Shown: piece after piece, positions 54,361-64,000 of the stretch
Layout: each line of letters begins with the position of its first letter
How positions within the stretch are numbered: the first letter of the stretch is position 1
Assembly (NCBI RefSeq): GCF_031877795.1
Contig: NC_133932.1
Coordinates: forward strand, 20,586,180 to 20,650,179
Length of the DNA stretch: 64,000 bases
Source: Strix aluco
Taxonomy: Eukaryota > Chordata > Aves > Strigiformes > Strigidae
Direction of reading: 5' to 3'
Notes under the pieces: generated by a model
Database searches by the model: none
What the model saw: only the letters and a program-made list of their open reading frames with translations
What the model was told of the DNA's origin: nothing
Program-made: the position numbers and the translations under genes

Positions 54361-57300
54361 GGTATTACAATTCCTCTGGTCCCTAGAAAGATCTTTAATC
54401 ATCTAGACCATATACGCAATAACCACTTAAGGCAAAAGCAAAGCTATTAATTTTGCACTTCAAAGTCACAGTTTTTCCTCCTAAAAAGTGTATCTTAAAA
54501 AGCTGCCGCTCTGCATCCTCATTCTCAGTCCATCCATACCTCTGCTGCAGCTGGTAACCTAATCACCAAAATGTTGTGCCTTATTCACAAATGTGTGCAA
54601 AACCTGGCATCAGCCCTGTCCAGGATCCCCTCCTGTACCCCCTGCTGGGAGGAGGTGCCTAAACCCCTTGGGACAGTTAGACCCTGCTGAGCCCAGGCTC
54701 GTAAAGACCTTGGGCATCCCTTTGGCCAGACTGTTGCTGAGAGCCTGCCAAGGGAGCAGCACAGAGGGGCTCCCCTGGGGCCGGCAGTTCCCCTCCTGCC
54801 TGTGTGAGTCCCAGGCTTCCCGGGAGAGCTGCTCCTTCACGGCTCCTGCCGATGCTGGCGGTCAGCAGTGCTTGCCATTGCTGCGGGTCAGCCTCTCTGC
54901 TACGCTACGCTGACTTTCTGAATTGTGAATTTCTGCATTCTTTGTACTTTGGCCATTTGCAGTCCTGTCAAGCATTTCTATGAACACACAGTGCTTTTAT
55001 TCTTTGGGGTTTGGATCTTTCTAATTCCTCAGCCTCAGTGATATTTATTTTGTGGAAAAGTGTTTGAGGGGAGATTGTGTAGCCTGGAATCTTTTCACCT
55101 GTTCCCTTTTAGCAGTCTGAAATGTTACCAGATTTGAGTTTGCTTCAGTGTTGCCTTGCTCATGTATTCTGAAAGAGGAAACAACTTGCTTGGCCCACAT
55201 GCTCTAGATCAGCCATTACTTTTAAGTATCTCTTTCACTTTCTCCCTCATTTGTCCCTTAGCCTGCTCAGCTGTCCCACTGTGCTGTTTGGGGAGAGGGA
55301 TTTACAGACATGACCTTGTCTTGATTCATTACATTGTTAGTTTTGGCATTCTATGTATTTTTAAATATAGCTTTTCCTTTTATAGGATTAAGTATTTCTG
55401 TTTTAAGAGCTTGTTGAAACACACGTTTCCCTCCTCTCCTATCTTAGGCTCAGCAGCTGATCAGCACAAGGCTGTAGATCAGAACTGACTTCTGCCTCCT
55501 TCAGACACCAGTTAGAGGAGGCGATGCTGAGATGGTTTGAGGTGTGCTGACCAAGAAGATGTCTGGGTCCAGTATTTCTGTTAAATGTTGGTACCAGCTG
55601 TCTCTGGAGAATTCACAGCTTTGAGAGGGTGAGCTGACCCAAGCGGGTAAGACTCTGGAGAAAAAAAAGGACAAGAGTAGAATGAAAAGCTCTCACGTTT
55701 TCTTTTTTCCCCCCTCAGAACATTGTCTTTGTAATGCTGCCATTTAAAGATTGAGTGCCTATCCAAGGGCTGAATTTAATATATAATGTTGATTTAGGTC
55801 ACAACTATAAGATTGACCATCCATCCATCTGGTACAAAGCAATAAATACAAAATCTGTCTGAGATGACAGGCCAGCCTCTCTGCTCACTGGCTGAAGTAA
55901 ATGTGCTCCTATCATGGTGTGATAGCCTGGCTAGCCCTGACAGTGGATTCCTAGAATCACAAGTTTATGGTCTGTCAGCCAGTGCAAACATCCATCCATC
56001 AAATATTCCCCACTTGTTATACCTAGAAGTCAGAACCAGGGAGGCATTAAGCAATGAGTGGCAGAGGGAGATTATCTGCTTTTATACATGTACTCTCTAG
56101 GCTGGGAGGCAGAGAGCTGGGATGGTTGTACTCCTGTGGTCTCAAAGACCACCAAAACACCACCTGTGAACATGCTTGAATCATAGAGGTCTGAAACGGC
56201 ATAGAGGAGATCTTTATCCTCATTTTTTGGCTATACCTTGCTCTCCAGCAGAGACTGTAGCTCTGAGTTTTTAAAGTTTGGACTGTTCCTTGTCGTAAAC
56301 CGAGAAGAGTTTATTAAACAAGGCCTGGGTTAGTGCTTGAGTGCCCCTGTGAAACAGTAATATCACTCAATAGCCAGGTTTTCCAAGGGGAGTGAGAGTG
56401 ATCCTGACTTACTCATTGCGTATCTCTCCCAGCAAGGTGGCACCCTAAGTGACAGGCATGCTCAGGGCTGTGCACATGCCAGTTAAAAACCTTGGGCCTG
56501 CCGGACCAATCTTGCCTTCTTGCTGCATTGTGTGGCTGTGGGTGCTCAGGTGGCATCCTCCTTTCTGGGCTGAAAACCCCCAAACCAAGGCTCCTTGAAT
56601 CTTAAAGGGTCCCTGCAGTTTCTAACACAGTTAAAGGCCCTTGTCCCAGTGTCCTCATTGAATTCCGGTTTCATTCTTTATGCCCCCTCTCAGGCTCCTT
56701 GCTGGGACCCAGTACTTTACTGGTCTCCAGCTTCCCAGCCTGCAGAGTCCCATGGGATGGGAGGTTGTGTGGAGAAAGGAAGGAAGGGCACTTCCTTTGG
56801 GTGGACAGGGCGATCCAAGGTCAGAAGGAGGGAGCCTGTGAAAGTCAGAAAGTGGGAACAAGGGATGAATTTCAGAGGAGAGGCATCAGCTGGGGGAAGA
56901 AAGGGTTTTCTTTGGGCCAGGCAACTGCATCTTAAGAGAGCAGAGTACCCACAGGAATTCTTTGCAGAAATGGTTAACAGTGGATTCTCAATGTCTCTCA
57001 AGACCTTGCTTCTTAAAAAGCCTTTCAGGGCCCTGTTACTGCATGGACAAGCAATCAGATGCTTGGGGGACAGGTTTTGCTACCCTTTTCCTTCTGAGTT
57101 GGCCTCACATCTCAGGGTGCAGAGGTGTTCTAGGGGATGCAAGGAGGGAGCGTTTCCATTGCAAGAGGATGGAAGCTCTGCTCTCTGACCAGCTCTTCCC
57201 TGGTAATGCAGAGGCAGGCAGGGGAGCTGGAGGGGGTTTCTGTTAGCCAGTCAGTCAATCATTTCTTGATGTTTATTATTTATCCCCCTGGCCAAGCCCT

Positions 57301-57443
57301 CCCCTCGTCCCTGCCACTCTGGGCGATGGGAATTTTTGTGATCTCTGAGCAGCAGAGGCTGGCAGGCAGCCTGATCGATGCTAGCAGCTCATTCTCAGAC
57401 ACGTGAGAGGAGAAACATCAACAAGGAGAGATGGAGTTAGAAC

Positions 57444-57449
57444 TTTATT
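57444..57449 (-). terminator. GJA5: Candidate distal GJA5 poly(A) signal
   Basis: TTTATT on the plus strand is AATAAA on the minus strand, 1.7 kb after the GJA5 stop. Use of this site would give a 3' UTR of a length common in connexin genes. A nearer alternative is at 58,565-58,570. Confidence 0.4.
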
Positions 57450-59160
57450 AGAAGAAACCTAGGCACAATTGACTAAAATCTCATGTTAAGGAGAGCACGC
57501 GGGTCTTTTCAGGATTAAAAAATACACATATATAAAACACCTTACAAACAAAAAATTGGTTTCCCCCCTTCTGTGTGTGAATATGTATGTATGTGTACAG
57601 GGAACTGTACCAAAGTTAACTATGTATCAGAAGCAAGGATTCACAATCCCTTTCAGGGGCCCTAAGAGAAGGAATGGCTCAGTCTCCTCATAAGCTTGTC
57701 CCCAGCCATTTGCTTATGCAGTCCAAAGTTGGGAAGCTGTGGCCCATATCTGAAAGGGCAGAGTAAAAAACAGGGAGCACCTTAGCTCTGTTTAGCAAAT
57801 ATCTTTAAAAGAGGGATGTCAGCTCTGCAAACGTATCTAGAGTGGGAGATGCCTACAGATTCACCCACCAGATTCACTGTGTGGTGTTGGCTGCTCTGAG
57901 AGGCTACTATGGTGGAAAGAGCTGGTCTATGGGTGGTTTCTCACGCCATATGTGCTAGAAGTGGAGTGGAGATGAAGATGACCTGATGGCAGAACGGAGG
58001 CTTGCTGCAAGGACAAATATCCTGGCTTGCACTGTCCGGCAGGCTCGAGAGAGCAGCCAAGAGCTGAATGATGTGCAGGACCTGGAGAGGACTCTTGCTC
58101 CTTGCAAAAGATGCTGAAGTGTTTTGGTAGGTTAGGGAGAAGACATAGGCCGTACCTCTTCTGCAGATAAACAGAGGATGTTTTTCTCTCAAGTTGGCAG
58201 CTGGCAGCACCCTTTCAGCAGCATTCAGGTTGCTTGAAGGATAAGTTTAAAAAGAAGAAAAACCACTTTGTTTCCACATGATAATTCCTCTTTTTTACTA
58301 GTAAGATATATGTTTTCACAGGAGAGTCTCTTTCGGTTAATGGATGTCTTGCTTGGAACTGATGACATAAGTATCTTGGGAAAATTCCTTAGTCTTCATC
58401 AACTGGTCATCTAAGCGACATCTCCAGGGCCAGTCTACTGTGCTGATTTAGGAGTGAGGAAGGGATTCCAATGTTAGATATGAGGCAGCTGTGCGTGGGG
58501 GACCATGGACGTCCTTATTTATGGGAAAGAGTTATATACACAGTGTCAAAAAATTCAAGTAGGATTTATTGTATAGGTAAACTGTATAAAATATGTGTAT
58601 AGGTATAAAATATGTGGGCTCATGTAGAGAAAGGGAGGGTTAGAAAGAGCGAGAACAAAGCAGGTGAGAAAGTCTTTCTTTCAGAATGCCTACTGGTGTG
58701 TTTCTGCTCCTTGCAGGTCAGAGAAGCTTCAGCTCGGTATAATTGCCAAGCTGATGTAGCAAATGTTGAATAGACACCAAAGAAGATGCAAGAGGGTTGA
58801 GGCCCAGTCAGTCTGTGGAATACAGTGTTGCAGAGGTTACCTGCTGGGCAGTCTCAGCAGTCTGCTGGCCTGTGCTCTACCAGGCTAAGGACGGCGAGTC
58901 TCCAATCCCTGTGGGTCCCGTGATGAAAATATGGCCGAGACCTTCACATCTCGAGACTGGTGCCTCTCTTCAGTGCGTGTCTCCCAGAGGCTGCCCCTGC
59001 CTTAAGCTGTGAGAGCTGCTGTCTGCAATGATGTTCACTGAAAAGGAGCAAGAGGGTGTTAAAACAGAGAGAGGTTAGTGGCGAGAGTCTGGAGTCCACT
59101 TTGCAGAAGTTTTACTAAGTGCTGAGACGGCTTCTTCTCCTCATCCCTCCTGGAGACCGG
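57450..59160 (-). other. GJA5: Probable GJA5 3' UTR and flank
   Basis: No coding sequence after the GJA5 stop. The first 590 bases, to the AATAAA at 58,565, are the safest part of the 3' UTR; the rest depends on which signal is used. A small direct duplication containing ATAAAATATGTG occurs at about 58,585-58,618. Confidence 0.45.
58565..58570 (-). terminator. GJA5: Candidate proximal GJA5 poly(A) signal
   Basis: AATAAA on the minus strand about 590 bases after the stop codon. It competes with the distal candidate at 57,444. Confidence 0.4.
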
Positions 59161-60270
59161 TCACACAGACAAATCATCTGACCTTGCCTTGCTGCTGGCA
59201 CGGCTGGTCTTGCTGAACCGGCGCTTCTCATTGAAGTAGTTCTCGGGGAAGGCAGGTGCTGCACATTCGTTGGCCACCTCCGGACTCTCCATGTAGCTGG
59301 ACTTAATGAAGGGCCCTTCACCAGCAGCATCCTCCTGGCCGTGGACCCTCTCGGTGGCGAAGTTGGCGGTGTTCTGCTGGGAGGCTGTCTTGTTGCTGAA
59401 GGGGATGATGAACTTCCCATTGGGACTTGACAAGCACTGGTTAAAATCTGGTGGAGGAGTGTACATCTGGGCCCTTTCTACTTGTGGGGCGGACTCCAAT
59501 CTGCCGGGGGCTGTGCTGGGGCTGGGTTTGTAAGACCGGGAGCACCTCTCTTTGGCTTTCTTCCAGCCCAAGTGGTACAACTCGGCCAGACTGAGGAATA
59601 GGGAGAGCACTGCCACAGCCAGCATGAAGACGATGAACACGTTCTTCTCTGTGGGACGGGAAACGTAGCAGTTGACAGGGTGGGGGCAAGGAGACCGCTG
59701 GCATATATACAGGGTCTCCAGGAAGATCCCGTACAAGACGTACTGTCCCACAATGAAGGCCACTTCCATGGCAGTGCGAATCAAAATGCTGTAGACGTAG
59801 GTGTTCAGCAGACTGCCCCTGAGTATGATTTTGCCTCCTGATTCATCCCAGCAAGACAGCTCAGCCTTCTCTGGCACGGGGCACTTCTGCTGGTAGTAAG
59901 TGTCACCGCTGTTTTTCATCTCCCGGGCCTCTATTTCTGCCTCCTTCATCTTCCTCTTTTCCTCCATGCGCACTGTGTGCATTGCATGGCCCATGTACAC
60001 CAGAGATGGGGTGGAGACAAAGATGATCTGGAGGACCCAGAAACGGACGTGGGAGATGGGGAAAGCCTTGTCGTAGCAGACGTTCTCGCAGCCAGGCTGC
60101 TGGGTGTCGCACATGAAGTCAGACTGCTCGTCGCCCCAGGAGGACTCAGCTGCTGTACCCAGCACCAGCATCCGGAAGATGAAGAGCACGGTCAACCAGA
60201 CTTTCCCCACCACTGTGGAGTGTTTGTGGACCTCCTCGAGGAACTCTCCCAGGAAACTCCAGTCCCCCAT
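59161..60270 (-). CDS. GJA5: GJA5, gap junction alpha-5 (connexin-40 of mammals, connexin-42 of birds)
   Basis: One uninterrupted frame of 369 residues, the length I recall for bird connexin-42; connexin coding regions usually lie in one exon. Six subunits form a hemichannel that docks between cells; GJA5 serves atrial, conduction-system and arterial endothelial coupling. Four membrane segments are seen at about 20-40, 76-94, 160-180 and 210-230. The first extracellular loop has Cys54, 61 and 65 (C-x6-C-x3-C) and the second Cys190, 195 and 201 (C-x4-C-x5-C), the family disulfide pattern. The cytoplasmic tail ends [10 protein letters not shown], as in mammalian connexin-40, with a PDZ-ligand-like terminus. 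The ATG context is strong (G at -3, G at +4). GJA8, the usual next neighbour, is not in the window. Confidence 0.97.
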   Translation of the reverse strand: MGDWSFLGEFLEEVHKHSTVVGKVWLTVLFIFRMLVLGTAAESSWGDEQSDFMCDTQQPGCENVCYDKAFPISHVRFWVLQIIFVSTPSLVYMGHAMHTVRMEEKRKMKEAEIEAREMKNSGDTYYQQKCPVPEKAELSCWDESGGKIILRGSLLNTYVYSILIRTAMEVAFIVGQYVLYGIFLETLYICQRSPCPHPVNCYVSRPTEKNVFIVFMLAVAVLSLFLSLAELYHLGWKKAKERCSRSYKPSPSTAPGRLESAPQVERAQMYTPPPDFNQCLSSPNGKFIIPFSNKTASQQNTANFATERVHGQEDAAGEGPFIKSSYMESPEVANECAAPAFPENYFNEKRRFSKTSRASSKARSDDLSV

Positions 60271-60323
60271 TTCTGCTCACCAGGACGGGTGAGAAGTCTT
60301 GAAGGGAGAATTGGATACAGCCT
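60271..60323 (-). other. GJA5: 5' UTR part of the GJA5 coding exon with splice acceptor
   Basis: On the minus strand, TTTTCTCCCACAG ends at 60,324 and is followed by 53 bases before the ATG. This is a strong acceptor, consistent with the usual connexin layout of a non-coding exon 1 spliced to one coding exon. Exon 1 must lie at a higher coordinate, either in this window or beyond it. Confidence 0.7.
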
Positions 60324-63300
60324 CTGTGGGAGAAAACAGAACAGAGCGGTTCTAAAGAGGGTTAGAAAATGCCCAACCAGGAATGCATGGAGTGGAAAGG
60401 TTTGTTTTTTGTCGAAGGAAATGTTTTCATTTGACCTGAAACCGATCAGGTCTAGCTTGCTGAAAACTTTGTTTCACATCCACTGAAACCAATGTGCTGT
60501 TTTTTTTTTTTTTTTTTTTAATTCAGCTACTGAAACAAAAAATGATCTTTTTTTGCATAATCCAACTACAACCTGTTAAACAGGCTGCCAAAACTTTGAG
60601 GGCGAGCCAGATTTATTCTTGGTTCAGAAAGTCCTTTCACTACAGTCTGCATATTGCATCCTCTGTGGACCGTGTAGTTAAAGCAGCATTCATTGTCTAC
60701 AGATTGCGCTCTGGGGAATCCTTAATGGGCTGATCCCCTGGGAGAGAAGACTGGAGTGTACAGCTTGGTCTGAGCGGTGCCTTGGCACTTTCATATGTTG
60801 CCTTTCTGTAATACCTGCACTGACACCTGGAACGTGAACTGCTCGCCGCTCCGGGCTTCATTTCTGAGCTCGATGCCACACTGAAAGAAATGCAAAGAAA
60901 ACCTTCCTGATGCCCACCTGCTCCTTGCCCATCGGTTTTGCTTTGGTTTCCAATGTCACCAGTTGCAAGTGTTTCATTTACAAGTTGCAAATGTTTTGGG
61001 GAGTGTAAAGACTTTGGCGAGCTGTGCCAGTCCTGTAAACCTAATCTGCTGCCGCCCTGTCACACCGCTCTGAGAGGGAGCTGCTGCAAAATCTAAATGG
61101 TGGATCTTGCTTCCTCCTTTTTTCTTAAGCTCAGACAAAATTCACAGTTCAAAGGACACAGACAAAGAAAAATGCCTTCTTTGAAACACCTCCCAAGAAC
61201 CAGCAGCTCCTGGGAAGTGCCATTTGGTGGGTGGTCTGATGAGAGGAAAGGTTTGGTGGGCTGGTAGTAAAGTTGTAAAGTGAGGATGGAGGAGAGCCTG
61301 CTTCAGTTTTGTTTCTGACTGACAGACGGTTTCTGGCCAAGTCACTTAACCTCACGTATAAAAAGAGAACGATGGATTTAATCCATCTTTTGCGGGGCTC
61401 TGTGGGAGTGCTTGAGCACTCATTTGATCCAGTAATACTCACCATACTTACCTTCTCAGGGCACTGCAAAGCTCTCCCTTGTGCATGAGTTAAGGGCTAG
61501 GTGCTATAAAGTGTGCAGTATTACCCTGGAGATAATATTCTCCCACAGTCACTCTTTTTGAAAATACCCTTTTAATAAATACATGAAAAAATAATCATCA
61601 TAATGTAATATTTAAAACACTACACAAGACAAATCCCAAAGCTGTAGGGACCAAATTGTTAACTCTCCTTCTTTATCGTCCCTTGTCTTGTCTTTAAGAG
61701 CCAATTATTTTTAGTGTGCAAAGAACGTCTGTGGAGAGTAGACACTATTAAAAGCTGAAAATTTACTGCAGCAATACTGTGTAGGTATCCTGTGAGCAAA
61801 AGCTGGAGAGCATAGAGATACGCTTGTTGGGGGAACAATATCCCCTCCTCTGGTTATGTGAATGATATAATTTAATGTAGCCATGCACACGATGATTTAT
61901 GCCATCACTTGTTTATATGTGGTGTCCATCTGCAAGGATGGATGGGACAAAGATCAAAAGCTGAATCCTTGAACTCCTGGTGCTGCTGAGGGCTGTGTGT
62001 GGAAGGGCGAGGGTTGCCCAGGTAGGGAGACAGGGAGGTGACCACTTGCTGCCCCACCGCCTGTCAGCAGCCGTGTGAGGAGGGAGAAGGGGTGTACCAG
62101 GAAGCAAAGGATGGGCTTTGGTTCTTTCCTGCTTTGGCAGGCATGCTGCAATCGTGCTGATGTAGATCCTGGTGACTGCTTGGCGGATGCATAAGCTTTC
62201 ATCTGCTGCCAGCTCAGAACTGGAGGAGCAGTAACACAGAAAATCAGCTACTCTTTCTGTCTCCTCTTGTCTGCACTGGTAAAAAGAGGCAAATGTGTGG
62301 GTCTGTCTTACCTCCTGAAATTTCTTTAGTGCACTTACTGCATTCTGGAGAAATTAGCATATGGCTTCATTCTGTGAGCACCAGGGGATTAAATACAGGC
62401 TGATAAATCAGTGATGGGAAATATTTACAGACTGTTGCACTGAAATCAGTGTTTTCAATTTTTTTTTTTTTTCCCCAGAGTGCAGACAAGGCAACCAGCT
62501 ATCTACAGTTCAGTGTACAGGTGCGCCCGACATCAGTATGCCATGGCACAACTGTACATGTGGAATATTCCTTCCCAGGCAGCATGAACAATGGTGGGTG
62601 TCCTAATTTTTTCCAGGTGAGTTTATGTTGTTTGCAGGTGCCCCTATTGCTCCTGCTGTTGTTAGCTGACAGCTGCCTTTTCTTGATTCACCTTGCTTGT
62701 TAGGGTAAAAATGAACATGGTTCTCCCTGGCTGTGCCAAGGCTGAGTTTTCCTGCCTGCCATGGGCATGTGCAATCACAAACTGAGCACCTCTTCCCATC
62801 AGTTCTATCATGTGCAGGTAGTTTGGGGTTTTACTATGGCTTGTTTTCCCTAGGGAAAACTTAGACACTTGCAAATTGTAAAAATCAATGTGTACAGAAC
62901 ACAAAGTGAAGCAAATGTGAGTGCAAGAGGAGTCCAGAAGTAAAAAATGTTAATAGATGTGAGAATAACAGTAATTCATCTGCCTCACATATGCACAAAA
63001 TTTTCCAAGAGGATGTAAATCAGAAGGAGAGGCTGGCAGCCATGAGGTTTAGGCCACAGATGATAGGGCCATTTCCTCTGCCCTTCCCTGCTGGCTGCTC
63101 CCCTGCCCAAGCTGTTTAAAGGAGGGGCTGCCCAGAGATGCCTCCTCATCATCCTGCTACAGCCCCATAGAGAGCTGAGGTGGCTGCTGCAAGGGGTAGG
63201 TGGCCACAGGAGAATGGATTTTGGAAACCAAAAGAAGGAGTTTCTCTCCTAGGGCAGTGTTTTTGGCTTAGATGTTTTTTAGTTATTAGCGAGGTTTTTT

Positions 63301-64000
63301 GCAATGCCAGGCCAAGGGCCTTCTAGAACAACAGAAGAGAGCATCTAGCTCTCTGCTGCCAGCAAGCAAAGAAGGATTGTGTCACCTCCTGACAGCTTTT
63401 CCTGGCTATGCAGGACTGCGTCTGATCTAGCCTTTCTCCTCAGGGCTTTACTATTCTTGGGGATTTTCCATATAGTACCCTTTCCTCATTCCCAGACTAT
63501 TGCTGTCCTCGCATGCTTTGACCTCTCAGTGTGTGAGCATCTGCAGCTTTTTATATTCCCAGTTTGGACTTGGTTGGACAAGTCTTGTCTCATTCTGCTG
63601 TGACTCAGCGAAAAACACCTCTGGGTATCTTTGCGGGGTCTCAGCACCTGATAGAAGACTGTCTTGACAGCAGAGTCATGCATATTCATGCAGAGTCCTG
63701 GGCTGTGCCACTGCCCGGCCGTGCTTTTGGCTGACAACTTTCTGCTGGATCAACAAAGGAGCTGTGCGCAGTCATAGGATCTTGGCACTGGGAAACGCGT
63801 ATGTGACAAAGACCAGCGCAGCCTGGCACACACCCAGCGACGTGGCCGTCCCAGCTTAATCATCACCTAGAAGGCTCTTAAAGCTGGGGAAAACTGAGTA
63901 TCACACTGCAGGCCAGGCGTGGAGACCACTCAGCTCTGGGCTGCCTTGTGACTGCCAAATTCCATGATAAAAATACCCCAGCGGGGATGGCACCTGCTAG
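60324..64000. other. GJA5 5' intron or flank
   Basis: No recognisable coding exon. It holds a run of about 20 T at 60,500-60,519, a MIR-like remnant near 61.3 kb, and a T-box half-site (GGTGTGA on the minus strand, 61,060-61,066) in a slightly G+C-rich patch at about 61.01-61.09 kb. The non-coding first exon of GJA5 may lie here, but I cannot place it. Confidence 0.5.
61303..61375 (+). mobile_element. Possible MIR-like repeat remnant
   Basis: GGCCAAGTCACTTAACCTC at 61,336-61,354 is nearly identical to the most conserved stretch of the MIR core (GGGCAAGTCACTTAACCTC). The sequence on both sides is too diverged to set borders. Confidence 0.5.

Larger units (their letters stand above)
42301..57440. 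other. ACP6-GJA5 intergenic interval
   Basis: Fifteen kilobases without a recognisable gene. The longest frames (46,060-46,554 minus, 164 codons; 56,595-57,188 plus, 197 codons) resemble nothing I know and lack convincing start or splice context. MIR/L2-like relics are listed separately. The interval would be a natural home for regulatory DNA of GJA5, but I cannot show that from one sequence. Confidence 0.55.

Noticed and set aside
56595-57188. Plus-strand open frame of 197 codons downstream of GJA5
   Set aside because: It is antisense to the GJA5 3' flank, has no recognisable domain, and is most likely chance.

Overview
This is a vertebrate nuclear locus, most likely from a bird. It holds large spliced genes with GT-AG introns, a CpG-island promoter, simple repeats, and no bacterial features. 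Three protein-coding genes are recognisable, in the order BCL9 (+), ACP6 (-), GJA5 (-). This matches the order and orientation I know for human 1q21.1. The compact introns, the absence of Alu- or L1-like elements, and a connexin of 369 residues like the bird GJA5 orthologue (connexin-42) point to a bird. I would not commit to chicken, because the connexin differs at several positions from the chicken protein as I remember it.

Layout. From 1 to about 15.9 kb there is no coding sequence; it is probably 5' UTR intron of BCL9. From 16,235 to 27,051 lie the seven coding exons of BCL9, which join in frame to 1,422 codons plus a stop. The 3' UTR ends at an AATAAA at 28,110. From 28.1 to 34.0 kb is the gap between the convergent 3' ends of BCL9 and ACP6. 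From 34,062 to 41,683 (minus strand) are ten coding exons of ACP6, which join in frame to 417 codons plus a stop. The ACP6 promoter is a strong CpG island at about 41.1-42.3 kb. From 42.3 to 57.4 kb there is no recognisable gene, but there are ancient MIR/L2-like repeat remnants. From 59,161 to 60,270 (minus strand) is the single coding exon of GJA5, with a 3' UTR that may reach down to 58.6 or 57.4 kb. From 60.3 kb to the end is GJA5 5' flank or first intron.

The three genes do unrelated jobs: a Wnt/beta-catenin co-activator, a mitochondrial lysophosphatidic acid phosphatase, and a cardiac and arterial gap-junction channel. They form a conserved neighbourhood, not a pathway. I found no undescribed biological system. 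The points most worth a second look are an open frame running upstream of the BCL9 start from a better-placed ATG, a ZNF143-like site with duplicated ETS/GC-box elements at the ACP6 promoter, a CpG-rich block with a CTCF-like motif inside a BCL9 intron, and MIR-like relics in the ACP6-GJA5 interval. All splice joins were read by eye from the genomic sequence and from memory of the human proteins. No alignment or database search was run.
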